Positions 7,817-16,863 of a stretch of 64,000 nucleotides of DNA are shown in pieces. The notes beneath the pieces were generated by a model, which had not been told where the DNA came from, did no database searches, and worked only from the letters and a program-made list of their open reading frames with translations. Position numbers and translations under genes: made by a program. The DNA is from Ruegeria_C sp041537905 (GTDB lineage Bacteria; Pseudomonadota; Alphaproteobacteria; Rhodobacterales; Rhodobacteraceae), in contig NZ_JBGRUO010000013.1 of assembly GCF_041537905.1 (NCBI RefSeq), positions 1 to 64,000 of the forward strand. The letters are read 5' to 3'. Within the stretch, counting starts at the first letter, position 1; each line of letters starts with the position of its first letter.

Positions 7817-10369
7817 TCAGGCGTCCAGAATGCGGCTGATCATTTCAGTTGTGTCGCGCGACAGGTCGGGTGTGGCGGCGATGCGCTCAAGCTGCACCCG
7901 GATCGACGCCTGCCGGTCGGCATCATAGCGTTTCCAGGTCTGGAAGGCCGAGCACATCCGCGCCGTGGTCTGCGGGTTCACCGGATCAAGCCGGATCAGC
8001 CAGTCCGCCAGCAGCGCGTAGGATTTGCCATCCGTATAGTGGAAGCCGGCATGGTTCATTGCCAGCGGGCCAAGAACCGAGCGGAAGCGATTGGGGGTCT
8101 TCCAGTGGAAATCAGGATGTTCGGTCAGCTTCTGCGCCACGGCACAGCTCTGGTCAGGATTGGCCAGCGAGACCTGCAGGCCGAACCATTTGTCGATCAC
8201 CAGCCGGTCATCCTGCCATTGGCTGTAGAAACCGGCCAGTTCCGCCGCGCCTTTGCCCGCGCGCAGCAGCGCGCCAAGCGAGGACAGTTGCAGCGTCATA
8301 TTATCAGCGCGCGCATATTCGCTGGCCGCCAACTCGCCGCCGTCAAGGCGGGTGGTCATGGCCAGAACAACCGCGCCCAGCGACCGTTTGCCCGATTGCT
8401 CGGCATCAGGCCTGTAGCTGGCATCGACGCGCATCTGGCTGTGCAGGCGCGGCAGCAGGTCCTGGGCATGCTGCGCCATGGCCTGTTTCAGCGTCTCGCT
8501 CGCCGTCCAGATCGCCATCGGATCAGGGATTAAGCCACGATCGGCCAGTGCGCCCGCCAGTTCCGACTGCGTTGGCAGCCCGGCCATCAGCGAACGATAG
8601 GCCGGATCAAGCGCGTCGTCGCGCAGCACGCTGAGCACGCCGTCCAGATAGTCGGCGCCGGGGGATTTGCCGTCGGTGATCATGTCGAGCAGCGTCTGGG
8701 TGGCCAGTGTGCGGCCGGCGCTCCAGCGGTTGAAGGGGTCGGTGTCATGGGCCAGCAGGAAGGCCTGCTCTGACCGGCTGACATCATGGTCCAGAATGAC
8801 CGGCGCGGAGAATTCGCGCAGGATCGAGGCCGTGGGTTTCGCGGCGAGACCGTCAAAGGTGAAGCTCTGCCGCGCCTCGGTCAGTTCCAGCGTCTGGGTC
8901 TCGTGCACCTCGTCGCCATTGGGGCCAAGCAGACCCACGGCGACAGGGATGTGCATCGGCTGCTTGCCCACCTGACCGGGGGTGTCGGGGATATTCTGCG
9001 ACAGAGTGAGAGAATAGGTGCCGTCCGCCCAGCCCTCCTCGACCTTCACGCGCGGCGTGCCCGCCTGCGAGTACCAGAGCTTGAACTGGCTCAGGTCGCG
9101 CCCGGTCACATCCTCGAACACTTTCAGCCAGTCCTCGATGGTGCAGGCCTGCCCGTCATGGCGCGCGAAATAGAGATCCAGCGCCTCGGCATAAGCCTGA
9201 TCGCCCGCCAGCCGCTTGAGCATGCCGATCACCTCGGCGCCTTTCTCATAGACGGTGGCGGTGTAGAAATTGTTGATCTCCTGAAAGCTCTCGGGTCGCA
9301 CCGGGTGGGCCAGCGGCCCGTTATCCTCGGGGAATTGCCGCGCGCGCAGGTCGATCACATCGCCGATGCGTTTCACCGGCGCGCTGCGCACATCGGAGGT
9401 AAACTGCGCGTCGCGGAACACGGTCAGGCCCTCTTTCAGGCAGAGCTGGAACCAGTCGCGGCAGGTGATGCGGTTGCCAGTCCAGTTGTGGAAGTACTCA
9501 TGGGCGATGATCGCCTCGATGCGTTCGAAATTGCCATCGGTCGCGGTTTCGGGGCTGGCCAGAACAGCCGATGAGTTGAAGACATTCAGCCCCTTGTTCT
9601 CCATCGCGCCCATGTTGAAATCGTCCACCGCGACGATGTTGAACACGTCGAGGTCGTATTCGCGGCCATAGACATCCTCGTCCCATTTCATCGACTTTTT
9701 CAGCGCCTCCATCCCGAAGGCGCATTTGCCCTCATCGCCGGGGCGGACATAGAGGTTCAGATCAACCTCGCGGCCCGAGACGGTGGTGAAGTGATCGGAA
9801 TGGGCGACCAGATCGCCCGCCACCAGCGCGAAGAGGTAGGCGGGTTTGGGCCAGGGATCGTGCCATTCGGCGAAACCTTCGCCCTGATCAACCGGGTTGC
9901 CGTTTGACAGCAGCACCGGCAGGTCGCCATTCACCCGCACGGTGAAGGTGGACATGACATCGGGGCGGTCCGGGTAATAGGTGATCTTGCGAAAGCCTTC
10001 TGCCTCGCATTGGGTGCAATACATGCCGTTCGACATATACAGCCCTTCGAGCGCGGTGTTGTTGGCCGGGTCGATCTCGACCTCGGCCTCGAAGGTGAAC
10101 TCCCCCTCGGGCACTTCGCAGGTCAGGCCGGTCTCGGTCAGCGTCGGTGTGATCTCAGCGCCGTCAATGCTGGCGCGGATCAGCTTCAACTGTTCGCCAT
10201 GTAGGAAGAACTCGCGGTTTTCAGCGTCGGGTTTCGCGGCGAAACGGATTCGGCTGGTCACCCGTGTGGCGTTCGGAGCAAGATCGAAGATCAGGTTAAC
10301 CTCGCGCACGTCGAAGCCGAACGGGGTGTAATCCTTGAGGTAGATCGTCTGAGGTGCTGCGTCTCGCAT
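7817..10369 (-). CDS. pepN: Aminopeptidase N (M1 family)
   Basis: An 850-residue M1 zinc metallopeptidase of the proteobacterial PepN type. It removes N-terminal residues during intracellular peptide turnover. The exopeptidase motif GAMEN is present, as is the zinc site HEYFHNWTGNRITC with the third ligand in LKEGLTVFRD (HExxH-x18-E). The N-terminal beta saddle (YTPFGFDVREVNLIFDL) and long helical C-domain match the usual length of about 850-880. It heads a minus-strand operon with the SDR and membrane protein genes and is divergent from glcB. Confidence 0.96.
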   Translation of the reverse strand: MRDAAPQTIYLKDYTPFGFDVREVNLIFDLAPNATRVTSRIRFAAKPDAENREFFLHGEQLKLIRASIDGAEITPTLTETGLTCEVPEGEFTFEAEVEIDPANNTALEGLYMSNGMYCTQCEAEGFRKITYYPDRPDVMSTFTVRVNGDLPVLLSNGNPVDQGEGFAEWHDPWPKPAYLFALVAGDLVAHSDHFTTVSGREVDLNLYVRPGDEGKCAFGMEALKKSMKWDEDVYGREYDLDVFNIVAVDDFNMGAMENKGLNVFNSSAVLASPETATDGNFERIEAIIAHEYFHNWTGNRITCRDWFQLCLKEGLTVFRDAQFTSDVRSAPVKRIGDVIDLRARQFPEDNGPLAHPVRPESFQEINNFYTATVYEKGAEVIGMLKRLAGDQAYAEALDLYFARHDGQACTIEDWLKVFEDVTGRDLSQFKLWYSQAGTPRVKVEEGWADGTYSLTLSQNIPDTPGQVGKQPMHIPVAVGLLGPNGDEVHETQTLELTEARQSFTFDGLAAKPTASILREFSAPVILDHDVSRSEQAFLLAHDTDPFNRWSAGRTLATQTLLDMITDGKSPGADYLDGVLSVLRDDALDPAYRSLMAGLPTQSELAGALADRGLIPDPMAIWTASETLKQAMAQHAQDLLPRLHSQMRVDASYRPDAEQSGKRSLGAVVLAMTTRLDGGELAASEYARADNMTLQLSSLGALLRAGKGAAELAGFYSQWQDDRLVIDKWFGLQVSLANPDQSCAVAQKLTEHPDFHWKTPNRFRSVLGPLAMNHAGFHYTDGKSYALLADWLIRLDPVNPQTTARMCSAFQTWKRYDADRQASIRVQLERIAATPDLSRDTTEMISRILDA

Positions 10370-10496
10370 GATAGGCTCCCTTGGCGTGGTCTAGACAGAT
10401 GTATCGCAGGCAGGCAGGGGCGCAAGCGGATTGAGACAGGCGATCCGGCGGGTCGGCTTTGTATCTGCGAAAGTTCCCGATTGCATTCGCCCGTTG

Positions 10497-10508
10497 CCTA
10501 TCGGAAAC
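10497..10508. promoter_or_regulatory. Possible operator: half of a motif shared with the glyA promoter
   Basis: The 12-mer CCTATCGGAAAC lies 52 bases before the glcB start and occurs again upstream of glyA (37962-37973). Both copies are embedded in an imperfect palindrome, TTKCC-TATC-GGAAA. Two exact 12-mers are not improbable in 64 kb, but both lie in promoter regions of genes of glyoxylate/glycine metabolism. The regulator is not known. Confidence 0.3.
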
Positions 10509-10559
10509 TCATTCTTTAAATCAAGGTGGATAGAAAATATTACCAATCGGAGGGCGGCA

Positions 10560-12701
10560 ATGAGCGCGCGGGTCGAGAAGGACGGATTGCAGGTTGCAAC
10601 CGAATATGCGGAGTTCATTGAGCAAGAGGCGCTGCCGGGCACGGGCGTGACGGCAGATACGTTTTGGACCGGGCTGAGCCGGTTGGCGCATGAGTTCGGG
10701 CTGGAGAACCGCGCCTTGCTGCAAAAGCGTGAGGATCTCCAGCAGCAGATCGATGCCTGGCATATCGCCCATCGAGACGCGCCGCATGACGCCGAAGCCT
10801 ATAAGGCATTTCTGACCGATATCGGCTATCTGCTGCCGGAAGGCGAGGATTTCGAGATCGACACCGCCAATGTCGATCCCGAGATCGCGCAGGTTCCAGG
10901 GCCGCAGCTGGTGGTGCCGATCACCAATGCGCGCTATGCGCTGAACGCCGCGAATGCGCGGTGGGGCTCGCTCTATGACGGGTTCTATGGCACCGATGCG
11001 ATGGGTTCGCCTGCGCCCTCGGGCGGGTATGATAGGGGCAGGGGCGCGCGGGTTGTGGCGCGGGCGCGGGTGTTTCTGGATGAGGCGTTTCCGATCAACG
11101 GCACCAGCCACGCGGATGTGCGCCGCTACCATGTGCGCGATGGCGCGCTGCTGATCGATGATCAGCCACTGATGCAGCCGGAAAAATTCATCGGCTTTCG
11201 CGGCAATCCCAAAGCGCCGGATGCGGTTCTGCTGCGCAACAACGGGTTGCATGTGGAACTGGTCTTTGACCGCGCGCATCCCATTGGCAGCCGCGATCAG
11301 GCCGGGCTGGCCGATGTGCTGCTGGAAAGCGCGATGTCCGCGATCATGGATTGCGAGGATTCCGTCGCTTGTGTCGATGCCGAGGACAAGGTGCTGGCCT
11401 ATTCCAACTGGCTGGGGCTGATGAAGGGCGATCTGGAGACCTCGTTCAAGAAGGGCGGCAAGACGGTCAGCCGGGCGCTGAATGCGGATCGCGCGTTTAC
11501 CGGCCCGGATGGCGCGTCGGTGGTCCTGAAAGGCCGGGCGCTGCTCTGGGTGCGCAATGTCGGCCACCTTATGACCAACCCGGCGGTGCTGGACCGTGAC
11601 GGGGGCGAGATTTTTGAGGGGCTGTTGGACGGGCTCACCACCACACTGATCGCCATGCATGACCTGCAGCGCGAAAGCGGCAATTCGGTGCATGGCTCGG
11701 TCTATATCGTGAAGCCGAAGATGCACGGGCCGGAAGAGGTGGCATTTGCCGATCGGATTTTCGACGCGGTCGAGGACATCCTGAGCCTGCCGCGCCACAC
11801 CGTGAAGATCGGTGTCATGGATGAGGAACGCCGCACCAGCGCCAATCTCAAGGAATGCATCCGCGCGGCGAAATCGCGGGTGGCCTTCATCAATACCGGC
11901 TTTCTGGATCGGACCGGTGACGAGATCCATACCTCGATGGAGGCAGGCCCCTTCAGCCGCAAGGATTTCATCAAACGCAAGGGCTGGATCGGGGCCTATG
12001 AGACCCAGAACGTGGATATCGGGCTGGAATGCGGATTGCAGGGCCGGGCGCAGATCGGCAAGGGCATGTGGGCCATGCCCGATCTGATGGCAGCAATGCT
12101 GGAGCAGAAGATCGAGCATCCCAAAGCGGGCGCGACCTGCGCCTGGGTGCCCAGCCCGACGGCTGCGACCCTGCATGCGCTGCACTATCACAAGGTCGAT
12201 GTGATGGCGGTGCAGCGGCGCCTGCGCGCAGGCGGACGGCGCGCACATCTGGATGGGCTCTTGGACATTCCGCTGGCCGCCTTCCGCAAATGGACGCCGG
12301 AGCAGATCACCCGCGAGGTCGAGAACAATGCGCAAGGCATTCTGGGCTATGTGGTGCGCTGGGTCGATCACGGCGTGGGCTGTTCCAAGGTGCCGGATCT
12401 GAACGATATCGGCCTGATGGAGGACCGCGCCACCTGTCGCATCTCGGCCCAGCATATCGCGAACTGGCTGCATCACGGTGTGGTGGATGCCCAGCAGGTC
12501 ATGGCCAGCCTGCGCAAGATGGCCGAGGTGGTGGACCGCCAGAACGCCGATGACCCGGACTATACGGCGATGGCGCCGGGATTTGACGGCATCGCCTTTC
12601 AGGCCGCTTGCGATCTTGTGTTCAAGGGCCGGGTGCAGCCGTCGGGCTATACCGAGCCGGTGCTGCATGCGCGGCGGTTGGAACTTAAGGCCAGCGGCTG
12701 A
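10560..12701 (+). CDS. glcB: Malate synthase G
   Basis: A 713-residue malate synthase of the monomeric G type, which condenses glyoxylate with acetyl-CoA to malate. Recognisable segments are IMDCEDSVACVDAEDK (active-site acidic cluster), VYIVKPKMHGPEEVAF, KIGVMDEERRTSANLKECI and NTGFLDRTGDEIHTSMEAGP. The length fits the family of about 720. GGAGG precedes the ATG by seven bases; longer upstream in-frame extensions lack family support. It is followed by a hairpin-containing repeat and a GlcG-like gene, a linkage also seen in E. coli glc loci. No isocitrate lyase is present in the window. Confidence 0.97.
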   Translation: MSARVEKDGLQVATEYAEFIEQEALPGTGVTADTFWTGLSRLAHEFGLENRALLQKREDLQQQIDAWHIAHRDAPHDAEAYKAFLTDIGYLLPEGEDFEIDTANVDPEIAQVPGPQLVVPITNARYALNAANARWGSLYDGFYGTDAMGSPAPSGGYDRGRGARVVARARVFLDEAFPINGTSHADVRRYHVRDGALLIDDQPLMQPEKFIGFRGNPKAPDAVLLRNNGLHVELVFDRAHPIGSRDQAGLADVLLESAMSAIMDCEDSVACVDAEDKVLAYSNWLGLMKGDLETSFKKGGKTVSRALNADRAFTGPDGASVVLKGRALLWVRNVGHLMTNPAVLDRDGGEIFEGLLDGLTTTLIAMHDLQRESGNSVHGSVYIVKPKMHGPEEVAFADRIFDAVEDILSLPRHTVKIGVMDEERRTSANLKECIRAAKSRVAFINTGFLDRTGDEIHTSMEAGPFSRKDFIKRKGWIGAYETQNVDIGLECGLQGRAQIGKGMWAMPDLMAAMLEQKIEHPKAGATCAWVPSPTAATLHALHYHKVDVMAVQRRLRAGGRRAHLDGLLDIPLAAFRKWTPEQITREVENNAQGILGYVVRWVDHGVGCSKVPDLNDIGLMEDRATCRISAQHIANWLHHGVVDAQQVMASLRKMAEVVDRQNADDPDYTAMAPGFDGIAFQAACDLVFKGRVQPSGYTEPVLHARRLELKASG

Positions 12702-12711
12702 GAGAGGACAA

Positions 12712-12769
12712 GCGCGCGGGGCTGTCTGCCCCTCGCGCTCCCCGAGGATATTTACAGTCAGATGAAAGG
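12712..12769 (+). repeat. GC-rich hairpin plus GAGGATATTT box, probable dispersed element/terminator
   Basis: Just after glcB, GCGCGCGGGGC (12712-12722) pairs with GCCCCTCGCGC (12728-12738) around a five-base loop, with one C-T mismatch. The box CCCCGAGGATATTT and AGATGAAAGG follow. This arrangement recalls short intergenic elements common behind genes in Rhodobacterales genomes; that comparison is from memory. It could terminate glcB transcription. The AAAGG near its 3' end probably also serves as ribosome-binding site for the next gene. Confidence 0.45.
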
Positions 12770-12778
12770 CATCATGTC

Positions 12779-13204
12779 ATGGCATTGTCACTGAGGCGCG
12801 CGCGCACGATTATTCGCAAGACCTTGGAGAAGGGGCGTGAGATGGAGCTGAAGCCGCTATCGGTCGTGGTGCTGGATGCGGGCGGGCATGTGCAAGCTTT
12901 CGAGCGTGAGGATGGCGCGGCACCGGGGCGTTTTGCGATCGCGCATGGCAAGGCCTATGGTGCGGTGATGCTGGGTATGGCGGGCACCGCACAGATGCAG
13001 CGCGCCGAAGGGCAGGCCTATTTCATGGCCGCTGTGAACGGTGTCTATGGCGGGCAGGTTGTGCCGGTACCGGGCGGCGTGCTGATCCGCGACAAGAAGG
13101 GCGCGGTGATCGCAGCAGTTGGCGTCACGGGTGACAGTTCGGATAACGACGCGGCAGCAGCTCTTGCGGCGATCGAAGCGGTTGGGTTAACCGGAGAGAT
13201 CTGA
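12779..13204 (+). CDS. GlcG/HbpS-family haem-binding-like protein
   Basis: A 141-residue protein with the GlcG/HbpS fold signature: LSVVVLDAGGHVQAFEREDGA, then AIAHGKAYGAV, GGQVVPVPGGVLIRDKKGAVIAAVGVTGDSSDNDAAAA. The family forms octamers; some members bind haem or degradation intermediates, and GlcG itself lies in the E. coli glycolate operon without a fixed role. Its place 78 bases after glcB, in the same direction, mirrors that linkage. AAAGG stands nine bases from the ATG. No signal peptide is seen, so it should be cytoplasmic. Confidence 0.85.
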   Translation: MALSLRRARTIIRKTLEKGREMELKPLSVVVLDAGGHVQAFEREDGAAPGRFAIAHGKAYGAVMLGMAGTAQMQRAEGQAYFMAAVNGVYGGQVVPVPGGVLIRDKKGAVIAAVGVTGDSSDNDAAAALAAIEAVGLTGEI

Positions 13205-13226
13205 CCCGCCGTGCTGGCATTGGGAT

Positions 13227-13576
13227 TTAGAGTAGTTTTGCTGTCACCACGATCTCGATGAGGCACCCTTCGTCAAGATCGACGCCGATACAGGCGCGTT
13301 GCGGCCGGTTCTGCTCAGCTCCTATCCAGTCGATCCAGATGCTGTCCATGGCCGGTTTTGCGTGATGTCGCTGAGATAGATTGTTGCCTGAAGCAAGCCC
13401 GGTTTTCCGCTGCCCGCCTTGCTCAGAACACGCTCCAGCGCGTCGAGCGTGTTTCTGGTCTGCTCAAGGATGCCGCTTGCCCCTTGCGGGTCCGTTGCCA
13501 CCGCGTAGACAAGCCCGTCCGACACGACGGCCTCGCACCGGCCCAGACCCTCATAGGGAAATCGCTTTGGTGTCAT
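13227..13576 (-). pseudogene. RidA-family protein gene with a frameshift
   Basis: From ATG 13576 (GGAG at six bases) the frame encodes MTPKRFPYEGLG...GLLQATIYLSDITQNRP, the N-terminal two-thirds of a RidA/YjgF protein, then runs into a stop at 13322. The missing C-terminus continues in another frame as MDSIWIDWIGAEQNRPQRAC followed by IGVDLDEGCLIEIVVTAKLL and a TAA at 13227. That includes the conserved Arg-Ala-Cys segment near the active-site Arg. One base lost around 13343-13350 explains this; restored length is about 116 residues. It could be a true pseudogene or a sequencing error. Intact RidA proteins deaminate reactive enamines. Confidence 0.8.
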
Positions 13577-13801
13577 TGGTTTCTCCATCTTCAGGCACGC
13601 ATTGTGACACGCCACTTCGATGGATGACACCGGCCCTTCGAGCGACGCAGTTCATATATTGGGCTCGGTTGTCCGAATGTGCGTCATTGATGTGCAAGGT
13701 TCCACAATTGCCTGCGCCATGACGCAGGGTGTGCATTGTTGCGAAGCTCACAGGGCGGTAATACTGTGAATCGAAACGCGAAACCCAGTGCAGGAGCATC
13801 C

Positions 13802-14581
13802 ATGGCCCGTCCGGTCGTTGGCATAATCGGCAATTCCTATCTGATGAACGATCAGTATCCGACCCATGCGGGCGGGACGATGAATTCAGATGCGGTGGCC
13901 AATGTGGCGGAATGCATGCCCCTTTTGATCCCGTCGGACCCGCGCTTTGTCACGGTCGAGGAATTGCTGGAGGTCTGCGACGGCTTTGTGCTGACCGGCG
14001 GGCGGCCCAATGTGCACCCGGCCGAATATGGCGAGGCGGAAACTGCCGCGCATGGTGAGTTCGACCGGGCGCGCGATGCGATCGTGCTGCCTTTGGTGCG
14101 GGCCTGTGTCGCGCGGGGGCAGCCGTTTTTTGGCATCTGCCGGGGCTTTCAAGAGGTCAATGTCGCCATGGGCGGCACGCTCTACCCTGAAATCCGCGAT
14201 CTGCCGGGGCGGATGAACCACCGGATGCCGCCCGATGGCACGCTGGAAGAGAAATTTGCGCTGCGCCATGTTGTGACGATGCGCGAGGGCGGGGTGTTCC
14301 ACAAGGTTCTGGGCACGCGCGAGGTGATGACGAACTCGTTGCACGGGCAGGGGATCAAGACACCGGGCGAGCGGATCGTGATCGACGGCACCGCCTCGGA
14401 TGGCACGCCTGAGGCGATCTATATCGAAGACGCGCCGGGCTTTACTCTGTCGGTGCAATGGCATCCGGAATGGAACCCGGGCAGCGATCCGGTGTCGCGA
14501 CCGCTCTTTCAGGCGTTCGGCGCGGCGGTGCGGGATTGGTCGGCATCACGGCGCGGGATGGGATATCAGAAATCCGCTTGA
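13802..14581 (+). CDS. Class I glutamine amidotransferase-like (PuuD-type) gamma-glutamyl hydrolase
   Basis: A 259-residue protein of the peptidase C26 family that includes gamma-glutamyl-GABA hydrolase. The nucleophile is Cys113 in FFGICRGFQEVNV, and the catalytic His-Glu pair is in LSVQWHPEWNPG. It begins PVVGIIGNSYLMN, typical of PuuD-like enzymes. AGGAG is five bases before ATG 13802; an in-frame start farther upstream has no homology support. It stands alone, divergent from the broken RidA gene. The true substrate, a polyamine or other glutamyl adduct, is not evident because no puu or transport genes are near. Confidence 0.85.
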   Translation: MARPVVGIIGNSYLMNDQYPTHAGGTMNSDAVANVAECMPLLIPSDPRFVTVEELLEVCDGFVLTGGRPNVHPAEYGEAETAAHGEFDRARDAIVLPLVRACVARGQPFFGICRGFQEVNVAMGGTLYPEIRDLPGRMNHRMPPDGTLEEKFALRHVVTMREGGVFHKVLGTREVMTNSLHGQGIKTPGERIVIDGTASDGTPEAIYIEDAPGFTLSVQWHPEWNPGSDPVSRPLFQAFGAAVRDWSASRRGMGYQKSA

Positions 14582-14610
14582 GCGGGGTGGATAATCGTCC
14601 AGCCTTCGCC

Positions 14611-16674
14611 TCACGCCGCCAGCAGTCGTGCCTCATGGGCTTTCAGACAGGCGCGCGCGGTGTCACCAAAGCTGCCAGCATGACTGCGCAGCGTCGGGAA
14701 AAGCTCGAACATTTCGTGGCGGCTCTGGTCGCTGAGCGCCGTGAGCGCGGTGTCGCCGGGATAGAAGCTCTCGGTGGCGGCGCCATTGGCATAGATCACC
14801 TCGTGCCGGTCCAGCATGAGGTGGAGATAGGTCACCTCCTCAGTCTCGACCTGCCGCACAGCGGGATGATCCAGCAAATGGGTGGCGGCGACCAGAACTT
14901 CGCTTTCGCCAAACAGCATCTGCGCCCGCGCTCCGGACCAGAGCAGCCGATGTTGGGGGGAGACCAGCAGATTGGCGGTGGCCCCGGGCAGCAGCGTTGC
15001 GTTCAGTTCGATGGGCGCAAAACGACCCCGGCCGGGCACGCTGCGGCGGCCCATCCAGCGCAGCGGTTGCAGGCCATTGTCGCGGGTGAGGATCAGGTCG
15101 CCCGGTGACAGATCCTCGACCTTGCGGGGGCCTTGCGCGGTGGTGATCACGGTGCCGGGGGTGAAGCAGATGATATTCTCGATATTCGAGAAACTGACCA
15201 GCGTGCCATCCAGCAGTTCAACCGTACCGGCCTTTTCATCCGCGGTATCGGTGGTGAGGTTCAGCGTGGATTTGTCGGCCAGCCCGTTCAGGTTCAGCGT
15301 GTCGCCACCTATCTCGCCACCTTCGCCGCCGGTGATGGTGATCGCGGCGCTGCCTGCCTCGCCCAGATCGGTGAGCACAAACAGGTCGTCGCCATCGCCG
15401 CCCGTTGCGGTGTCACCTTCGGCTACGTTGAGCGTGTCGTTGCCGCTGCCGCCTTGCAGGTCGTCGGCCTCAGTGCCACCGGACAGGACGTCATCGCCGC
15501 CGCCACCGACCAGCGTATCGCTGCCCGCGCCGCCGTCCAGATCATCATTGCCGTCGGGATTGGGGATCGTGTCGAAAAAGACATCGCTCAGGTTGATGCC
15601 CTGGGTGCCATTCAGCGCGTTGCCGTAAGAGATCTGGATCTGCGCAACCGGGCCCGCGATCTCGACCAGGACCGAGCCGGTGGCGTCGTCGGGATCTTCA
15701 AGCGCATCGCCGGCGGTCACGGTATTGCCGCTGACCACATCGGTGTTGGCACCGTTTGGCGTAGCGGTCAGGGTCACCGGGACCGGGTCACCATTGGCGT
15801 CGAACGCCTCGACCGTCACCACATCGCGGTGATTGCCGCCGAAGAAGTCGATGTCGTTGATGCGGAAGGTGACGTTTTCCACCTCGCCCTGCACATCCGC
15901 ATCCGCAGCGGCGGCGAAATCGATACTGGTGGTCGAGGTGTCCCCATCGCCATTGCCGAAAAGGGCAAGCGAGGAATCGTCATCAAAGCTCTCGCCGCTC
16001 GCCACATATTGCTGATCATCGCTTTCGACCGTGAAGGTCGGGTTGTTGTTGCCGTCATTGGCAAAGCTGACGCTGACGTCGATATCGCCGGTATTCTGGG
16101 TGAAACCGGCGCTGATATCGGCCTCGTCCGCGCCTTCGGCAATCCAGCTGAGCGATTCCGTGCCGCCGGTCTGGCCATCGCCATAGATCTCGTCCTCACT
16201 CGCGCCGCCAAAGACCGTGTCATTGCCCGAGCCGCCAAAGATCGTGTCGTCACCCGCCAGGCTGCTGATCTCGTCATCGCCAGCGAAGCCGTGGACCAGA
16301 TCGGCGTCATTGACCGCATCATTGATCTGATCGCCATCAGCGTCGGTATAGGTGTCGTCGATCGTGTCATCGCCATCGGTCCCTTCAACGCTTGTTGAGG
16401 GCTCATAAGCGGGCGGGTCGAGTGTGACGGCGGTGGTGATCGTGGTGACGGGGCCAAGATCGGGAACGAAATAGACATTGCCGTCCTGGGCCAGGAAATA
16501 CTCGCCCGGTTCCGTTTCATCGACGTAATTGGTGGTCAGGTAGGTGCCGGTAAAGGTCCATTCCCCCGCCCCAAGTGATTGGTCGGTGACAAAGCTTGTC
16601 AGCGGATCCGAGATGCCGTCCCCATTGGACAGCGCCAGGTCCGCCCCCAGCGTGACCAGATACCCGTCAGGCAT
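14611..16674 (-). CDS. RTX-repeat protein with C-terminal Hint domain
   Basis: A 687-residue, highly acidic protein without a Sec signal. After an N-terminal module (MPDGYLVTLGADLALSNGDG) come two blocks of RTX-like nonapeptides (DTIFGGSGNDTVFGG; DTLVGGGGDDVLSGG and following) that bind calcium and are typical of type I secretion substrates. Between them is a beta-rich region. From about residue 500 a Hint_2 module starts at IICFTPGTVITTAQGPRKVEDL with the expected Cys nucleophile, so self-processing is plausible. GGAG lies five bases before the ATG. Secretion genes are not nearby. Confidence 0.85.
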   Translation of the reverse strand: MPDGYLVTLGADLALSNGDGISDPLTSFVTDQSLGAGEWTFTGTYLTTNYVDETEPGEYFLAQDGNVYFVPDLGPVTTITTAVTLDPPAYEPSTSVEGTDGDDTIDDTYTDADGDQINDAVNDADLVHGFAGDDEISSLAGDDTIFGGSGNDTVFGGASEDEIYGDGQTGGTESLSWIAEGADEADISAGFTQNTGDIDVSVSFANDGNNNPTFTVESDDQQYVASGESFDDDSSLALFGNGDGDTSTTSIDFAAAADADVQGEVENVTFRINDIDFFGGNHRDVVTVEAFDANGDPVPVTLTATPNGANTDVVSGNTVTAGDALEDPDDATGSVLVEIAGPVAQIQISYGNALNGTQGINLSDVFFDTIPNPDGNDDLDGGAGSDTLVGGGGDDVLSGGTEADDLQGGSGNDTLNVAEGDTATGGDGDDLFVLTDLGEAGSAAITITGGEGGEIGGDTLNLNGLADKSTLNLTTDTADEKAGTVELLDGTLVSFSNIENIICFTPGTVITTAQGPRKVEDLSPGDLILTRDNGLQPLRWMGRRSVPGRGRFAPIELNATLLPGATANLLVSPQHRLLWSGARAQMLFGESEVLVAATHLLDHPAVRQVETEEVTYLHLMLDRHEVIYANGAATESFYPGDTALTALSDQSRHEMFELFPTLRSHAGSFGDTARACLKAHEARLLAA

Positions 16675-16863
16675 CCTCTCTCCCCTCTCTGCGCCCTGCA
16701 AAAATATGCGCGGCGCGGCCTTCTTAGCGCAGTAAATGCGCCCCCAGGGCCAAGTCCTATTGTGCGGATATGGCCAAAACAGGCAGCGATTCAGACGGAT
16801 TTTGGGAGTTTTTGGTGAATTCTGCCTTAATGCTTTCAGGAAATGGCAGGCAGTGGCGGGCGA

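Noticed and set aside
10521..12668. 715-codon open frame on the minus strand
   Set aside because: It is antisense to glcB, the sequence is rich in His/Arg/Gln as expected from reading a GC-rich gene backwards, and it has no recognisable domain.
15133..16398. 421-codon open frame on the plus strand
   Set aside because: Antisense to the RTX repeats; the repeated Asp/Gly codons keep the reverse frame open.
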